Positions 6,951-10,351 of a stretch of DNA of 10,351 nt are shown one piece after another. Under the pieces are notes generated by a model. That model saw only the letters and a program-made list of their open reading frames with translations, was not told where the DNA came from and made no database searches. Position 1 is the stretch's first letter; every line of letters begins with the position of its first letter. The stretch lies in assembly GCA_003446775.1 (NCBI GenBank), contig DMCH01000069.1, positions 8,115 to 18,465 on the forward strand, given 5' to 3'. The translations under genes were made by a program, and so were the position numbers. The stretch is from Chloroflexota bacterium. GTDB taxonomy: Bacteria > Chloroflexota > Dormibacteria > Dormibacterales > Dormibacteraceae.

Positions 6951-7982
6951 TCACGCTGCGCCCATGACCTCCGAGACCACCTTCAGAGCATATTGAACGT
7001 CCTCTGCGTCGATCCCATAGCGGGTGACGAACCGTACGCGAGTTCGGCCGTTTGCATCCGCCCTGAGTCCGCGCTTCTTGCACTCGTCAAGGAAGCCTGC
7101 TGTCGAAATCCCGTTGATGTCGAAGATCACGAGGTTGGTTTGAACTCGCCAGAGGTCGAGCTTGATGCCTTTGATCTCCGCAAGGCCCTCTGCAAGGGTC
7201 TTAGCGTTGGCATGGTCCTCGGCCAGACGGTCCACCATGTGATCGAGGGCATATAGACCGGCTGCAGCGAGCACTCCGATCTGGCGCATGCCGCCCCCGA
7301 GCATCTTTCGCCATCGCTTAGCCTCCGCAATTTTCGCGTGGGGCCCGACCAGAATGCTTCCAGCGGGTGCGCCAAGGCCCTTAGAAAGGCAGAAGGTCAA
7401 CGTGTCGGCGCAGGCTGCGAAATCTTTCACATCCGTCCTGACGGCGATGGCAGCATTGAAAATTCGAGCGCCATCGATGTGTACAGCGATTCCACCATCT
7501 CGAGCCTGTTGAGAGGCGGCTCGGAGCGCCGGTAACGGCCAGGCGATGCCGCCATGCCGATTGTGGGTGTTTTCGAACGTCACCGCAGCGGTGCGCGGAT
7601 AGTGTTGATCTTCGGGGCGGATCGCCTGGGCAACCTGCTCCGGCTCCATAATTCCGCCCTCAGTCCGGACTGGCATGATCTGGATTCCACCTAGGGCAGC
7701 AGCTCCGCCCGCTTCAGCCAGAAACACGTGAGAATCCGCGTCAGCGATCAGCTCTTCGCCAGAGCGCGCGTTAACTAGAAGTCCTAAAAGGTTGCCCATT
7801 GTGCCGCTGCTGACAAACAGTGCCGCCTCCTTGTCGAACATGTCCGCGGTCACGTCCTGGAGGCGGTTCACGGTGGGGTCTTCCCCGAAAACATCGTCAC
7901 CGAGCTCGGCATTCGCCATTGCGCGTCGCATGTCGGGACTCGGCATGGTCAGCGTGTCGGTGCGCACATCGACAATCCGCAA
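6951..7982 (-). CDS. ltaE: low-specificity L-threonine aldolase
   Basis: This PLP enzyme cleaves L-threonine or L-allo-threonine to glycine and acetaldehyde. The 343-residue protein (from TTG 7982) matches the family: DVRTDTLTMP at the N-terminus, GDDVFGEDPT, SSGTMGNL for phosphate binding, His85 in DSHVF for cofactor stacking, ENTHN, Asp170 in IDGAR, and the Schiff-base Lys201 in CLSKGLGAPAGS. I chose TTG 7982 because it gives the standard MRIVDVRTDT start; TTGs at 8000 and 8027 are in frame but only add low-complexity residues. The gene follows the SDR gene by 91 bases and precedes the aquaporin-family gene by 40, so a transcript running SDR to threonine aldolase to channel is likely. A TATACT element lies just upstream. 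Confidence 0.92.
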   Translation of the reverse strand: MRIVDVRTDTLTMPSPDMRRAMANAELGDDVFGEDPTVNRLQDVTADMFDKEAALFVSSGTMGNLLGLLVNARSGEELIADADSHVFLAEAGGAAALGGIQIMPVRTEGGIMEPEQVAQAIRPEDQHYPRTAAVTFENTHNRHGGIAWPLPALRAASQQARDGGIAVHIDGARIFNAAIAVRTDVKDFAACADTLTFCLSKGLGAPAGSILVGPHAKIAEAKRWRKMLGGGMRQIGVLAAAGLYALDHMVDRLAEDHANAKTLAEGLAEIKGIKLDLWRVQTNLVIFDINGISTAGFLDECKKRGLRADANGRTRVRFVTRYGIDAEDVQYALKVVSEVMGAA

Positions 7983-7991
7983 GGCGCCCCG

Positions 7992-7997
7992 AGTATA
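7992..7997 (-). promoter_or_regulatory. possible -10 element TATACT for a near-leaderless transcript
   Basis: On the minus strand TATACT ends nine bases before the TTG at 7982, close to a -10 consensus. Transcription starting about seven bases later would give an almost leaderless mRNA, and no good Shine-Dalgarno exists at this start. No matching -35 hexamer is seen at 16-18 bases. Confidence 0.3.
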
Positions 7998-8073
7998 CAA
8001 ACCAGGTGCGCCCTGACCGGCCGGCAAAGTTGACGACCCGGATGTCGGTCAGAGGATGGTCGGTTTCAGTTTG

Positions 8074-8832
8074 TCATCCCCGACCGACGAACGGCATCTT
8101 CGTAGCCATCACGGTCATGAACTGAACGTTGGCATCGAGCGGGAGGCTCGCCATGTACAGGACTGCGCGCGCCACATGCTGGACGTCGATTCGTGCCTCG
8201 ACCTCGATATCGCCGTTCGCTTGCATGACTCCCTTGACCATGGGCTGCGTCATTTCGGTGGCCGCGTTGCCGATGTCGATCTGGCCGCAGGCGATGTCGT
8301 ACTTGCGGCCATCGAGGGAGGTTGACTTGGTCAAGCCTGTGATCGCGTGCTTCGTCGCCGTGTACGGAGCGGAATTCGGCCTCGGAGCGTGGGCGGAAAT
8401 GGAGCCATTGTTGACTATCCGTCCACCACGAGGCTCCTGACTCTTCATGATCTTGATCGCCTCCTGGGTACAGAGAAACGCGCCGGTGAGATTTGCGCCG
8501 ACGACCGAGCTCCACTGTTCATATGTGATGTCTTCCAGAGGCACTGATGGAGCTCCTGAGCCTGCATTGTTAAAAAGGAGATCCAACCGCCCGAAGGCCT
8601 CGACGGTCTGGGCGAAAAGAGCCCTCACCGATCGTGGGTCGGCAACATCCGTCGCAACGCAGAGCATTCGCGAGCCCCGGTTCGCTCCCTCGGCCGCGGT
8701 GGCCTCCAACGGCTCTTTCCGGCGGCCCGCCACAACCACCGCATACCCTTCTGCCGCAAGGGCAATGGCAACCGCCCTCCCGATTCCACTGCCGCCGCCG
8801 GTGACGACGGCAACCTTGGCCATCGAACCCAT
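8074..8832 (-). CDS. short-chain dehydrogenase/reductase (SDR)
   Basis: The 252-residue protein is a classical SDR using NAD(P)H. It has TGGGSGIG at 11-18 for cofactor binding, TDV near 61, NNAG at 88-91, and the catalytic set Asn114, Ser144, Tyr157 and Lys161 (YTATK). Arg37-Arg38 after the second strand could favour NADPH. The segment TSLDGRKYDIACGQIDIGNA replaces the usual substrate loop and occurs in an uncharacterised group of SDRs. I chose the middle of three nearby ATGs, 8832, because GGAGGAG at 8845-8839 sits six bases upstream. The much longer minus-strand frame reaching 9321 is antisense to the dehydrogenase gene and is not real. It lies first in the SDR-threonine aldolase-channel block; its substrate could be a hydroxy acid or hydroxy amino acid, but this is inference. 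Confidence 0.9.
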   Translation of the reverse strand: MGSMAKVAVVTGGGSGIGRAVAIALAAEGYAVVVAGRRKEPLEATAAEGANRGSRMLCVATDVADPRSVRALFAQTVEAFGRLDLLFNNAGSGAPSVPLEDITYEQWSSVVGANLTGAFLCTQEAIKIMKSQEPRGGRIVNNGSISAHAPRPNSAPYTATKHAITGLTKSTSLDGRKYDIACGQIDIGNAATEMTQPMVKGVMQANGDIEVEARIDVQHVARAVLYMASLPLDANVQFMTVMATKMPFVGRG

Positions 8833-8838
8833 GCTCAT

Positions 8839-8845
8839 CTCCTCC
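8839..8845 (-). promoter_or_regulatory. ribosome binding site GGAGGAG of the SDR gene
   Basis: GGAGGAG on the minus strand ends six bases before ATG 8832. The ATG at 8838 directly abuts it and the ATG at 8823 is too far, so this site decides the start. Confidence 0.8.
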
Positions 8846-8862
8846 AAGATTTTCTCGCCGCG

Positions 8863-8872
8863 AGGGTACCCT
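8863..8872. promoter_or_regulatory. perfect 10-bp palindrome in divergent intergenic region
   Basis: AGGGTACCCT is a perfect palindrome lying near the middle of the 63 bases between the divergent SDR and D-2-hydroxyacid dehydrogenase genes. This is where a shared operator would sit. The symmetry stops after 10 bases, and no regulator gene is adjacent within the window, so the role is a guess. Confidence 0.3.
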
Positions 8873-8895
8873 GTTGCGTGATAGCCTGACCGCTG

Positions 8896-9885
8896 GTGGC
8901 TGCGCGCGTCGTCTGCTTGTCTCCTTATTCGAAAGCGCAGGTTGAAGGCCTCTTCGCGGGCCGTCATGCCGTGGACGTGGTGACGGTCCCCGATCCGCCC
9001 GCGCCCGAGGCGGTGCTTCGGGAGTGCTCGCTGGCTGAGCTCGTCATCGCCGACAAGCGACACAAACACCGCCTGCCCCGCGAGGTGCTGGAGCAGATGC
9101 GGCGGTGCCTGCTCATCCAGATGCCCGCGGTCGGTTTCGACGTCATCGACCACCGCGCGGCTGCGGAATTTGACATCGCGGTCGCCAATTCCGCCGGCTA
9201 CAACCGGGACGGCGTCGCCGACTGGACGGTCATGGCGATCCTGAACCTGGTCCGCCGGGGATCCTGGGGCGATCGGCGGCTGCGGGAAGGCGGCTGGCCC
9301 AAACCCGAGATGCTTGGCCACGAGCTGGCCGCGCTCACGATCGGCATCGTTGGCCTGGGCAACGTGGGCTCCGCGCTGGCCACCCGACTGCGAGCGTTTG
9401 GTCCCCGAGTGGTCTACGCCGACATCGTGGAGAGGAGTTTCGCCGGCGTGGAGCGCGTCACCTTTGTCGAGCTGCTAGAGCTTGCCGACGTGGTCTCCGT
9501 GCATGTCCCCCTGGACCAAACGACCCACCACCTGATCGACGCGGCGGCGGTCAAGCGCATGCGGAAGGGTAGCGTTCTGGTCAATGCCTCGCGTGGGCCG
9601 GTGGTGGACGAGAACGCGCTCATCGCCGCCCTGGAGTCCGGCCACCTGGGCGGCGCCGGGCTAGACGTCTTCGAACGGGAGCCGACGCCGCCCGACAACC
9701 CGCTTCGGCACATGGAGAACGTCTTCTTCTCACCCCATGTGGCCGGATTCACCGTGGAGGCGGAGGCGCGGGCGTTGGAAATGGTGCGCGATAACCTGAC
9801 CCGGGTGCTGGACGGCGAGGAGCCATTCAACGTCGTCAACGGAGTCAGGCTCGGCGCTAGGCTCAAGCCGGCGCGCCAGGTATGA
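8896..9885 (+). CDS. D-2-hydroxyacid dehydrogenase (NAD-dependent)
   Basis: The 329-residue protein belongs to the D-isomer-specific 2-hydroxyacid dehydrogenase family, which interconverts a D-2-hydroxy acid and the 2-oxo acid with NAD(P). The Rossmann motif GLGNVG spans 153-158, with Asp176 at the end of the second strand (YADI), which favours NAD. The catalytic triad is Arg233 (ASRGP), Glu262 (EREPTP) and His281 (SPHVAG). The substrate-binding loop includes MPAVGFD near 76-82. GTG 8896 is the first start after an in-frame TGA at 8887-8889; no Shine-Dalgarno is evident. TAGCCT at 8882-8887 could be a -10 for a near-leaderless start, but this is weak. The stop overlaps the start of the RraA-like gene in ATGA, so the pair is probably co-translated. 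Substrate unknown; a sugar-acid or 2-oxo acid is likely. Confidence 0.93.
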   Translation: MAARVVCLSPYSKAQVEGLFAGRHAVDVVTVPDPPAPEAVLRECSLAELVIADKRHKHRLPREVLEQMRRCLLIQMPAVGFDVIDHRAAAEFDIAVANSAGYNRDGVADWTVMAILNLVRRGSWGDRRLREGGWPKPEMLGHELAALTIGIVGLGNVGSALATRLRAFGPRVVYADIVERSFAGVERVTFVELLELADVVSVHVPLDQTTHHLIDAAAVKRMRKGSVLVNASRGPVVDENALIAALESGHLGGAGLDVFEREPTPPDNPLRHMENVFFSPHVAGFTVEAEARALEMVRDNLTRVLDGEEPFNVVNGVRLGARLKPARQV

Positions 9886-10351
9886 AGCGCGAGGCCAGCG
9901 CTACTGACGCCCGGCCGGATCCCTCCTTGCTGGAGGCCCTTAGGCGCTTCGACTCGCCCACCCTGAGCAACGCCATCGAGACCTTCGCGATCAGGCCGCG
10001 GGACGAGGGATACATGTCAATGGACATCCGCTGCTTCTTCCCCGAGCTGGGGCCGCTGGTGGGATATGCGGCGACCGCGACCATCCGCGCGCGCGGAGAG
10101 CCGGCGCACGGCGACCAAACGGCGCTCTATCAGCACGTACGCGAAATTCCAGAGCCGCGTGTGGTGGTGGTGCAGGATTTGGACGAGCCGCCTGGTTGTG
10201 GCTCGCTCTGGGGCGAGGTAAACGCCACCATATTCGGAGCCCTGGGCTGCGCCGGCTGCGTAACCGACGGCTGCGTCCGCGACCTGAAGGAGGCGCGCGC
10301 GATGGGCTTCCAATTCTTCGCCCGCGGGCCGGGCGTGTCGCATGCCTACGT
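9882..10351 (+). CDS. RraA-like aldolase/decarboxylase family protein, 3'-truncated
   Basis: 156 residues are visible before the window ends. GCGSLWGEVNATIFGALGC and TDGCVRD match the RraA/HMG-CHA aldolase fold: Glu112 sits 20 residues before Arg133-Asp134, fitting the (D/E)-x20-R-D pattern of class II pyruvate aldolases such as 4-hydroxy-4-methyl-2-oxoglutarate aldolase. ARGPGVSHAY continues the usual family sequence. RraA proper inhibits RNase E, but this longer form with an N-terminal extension and the intact motif is more likely an aldolase or decarboxylase. The ATG overlaps the dehydrogenase stop (ATGA), which implies translational coupling and a shared pathway acting on a 4-hydroxy-2-oxo or related acid. 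The C-terminus is outside the window. Confidence 0.88.
   Translation, partial: MKREASATDARPDPSLLEALRRFDSPTLSNAIETFAIRPRDEGYMSMDIRCFFPELGPLVGYAATATIRARGEPAHGDQTALYQHVREIPEPRVVVVQDLDEPPGCGSLWGEVNATIFGALGCAGCVTDGCVRDLKEARAMGFQFFARGPGVSHAY

Noticed and set aside
8058..8085. GGTCGG/CCGACC inverted repeat across the SDR stop codon
   Set aside because: The loop is 16 bases, there is no T-run, and the right arm is coding sequence.
8833..9321. Long minus-strand extension of the SDR reading frame (415 codons in total)
   Set aside because: It is antisense to the well-supported dehydrogenase gene, shows no domain, and the SDR start is fixed by a ribosome binding site at 8839-8845.

Overview
This 10.35 kb window comes from a GC-rich bacterial chromosome. 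Genes are tightly packed, about half of the start codons I can place are TTG or GTG, and there are no mobile elements, RNA genes, CRISPR arrays or phage genes. The gene families present (an actinobacterial/corynebacterial-type glycogen synthase, an M29-like metallopeptidase, a two-repeat ArsR regulator, a DUF347-type membrane protein) suggest a soil or freshwater member of the Actinobacteriota, Chloroflexota or a related candidate phylum. That placement is inference, and the sequence alone does not settle it.

Layout. Positions 1-1634 (+) hold the 3' part of an alpha/beta hydrolase followed closely by an M29-like metallopeptidase. Positions 1729-4510 (-) hold, in transcription order, a GlgA/GlgM-type glycosyltransferase (4510-3332), an ArsR-type regulator (3227-2490) and a calcineurin-like metallophosphoesterase (2493-1729). 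The last two overlap by four bases (TTGA). A metallo-beta-lactamase-fold hydrolase (4560-5267, +) is divergent from the glycosyltransferase and starts at a TTG chosen by a strong Shine-Dalgarno sequence. Positions 5302-8832 (-) hold, in transcription order, an SDR oxidoreductase, a low-specificity L-threonine aldolase, an aquaporin-family channel and a DUF347-type membrane protein. Positions 8896-10351 (+) hold a D-2-hydroxyacid dehydrogenase whose stop overlaps the start of an RraA-like aldolase (ATGA) that runs off the window.

How the genes may work together. The right half is built from two divergent oxidoreductase-aldolase pairs, SDR plus threonine aldolase and D-2-hydroxyacid dehydrogenase plus RraA-like aldolase. 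They flank a 63-bp intergenic region that contains a perfect 10-bp palindrome, which looks like a small hydroxy-acid or hydroxy-amino-acid catabolic locus. The ArsR-phosphoesterase pair looks translationally coupled, with repeated CGTTAC/GGTAA elements just upstream of the regulator. The hydrolase-M29 pair at the left edge may be a two-step hydrolytic unit.

I found no wholly new system. The observations most worth a second look are: the aquaporin that lacks the selectivity-filter arginine; the four-fold W-T-G-D repeat in the DUF347-type membrane protein; the internally duplicated Cys/Asp/His-containing C-terminal half of the ArsR regulator; the alpha/beta hydrolase with a Cys nucleophile and no evident catalytic His; and the divergent aldolase pairs.
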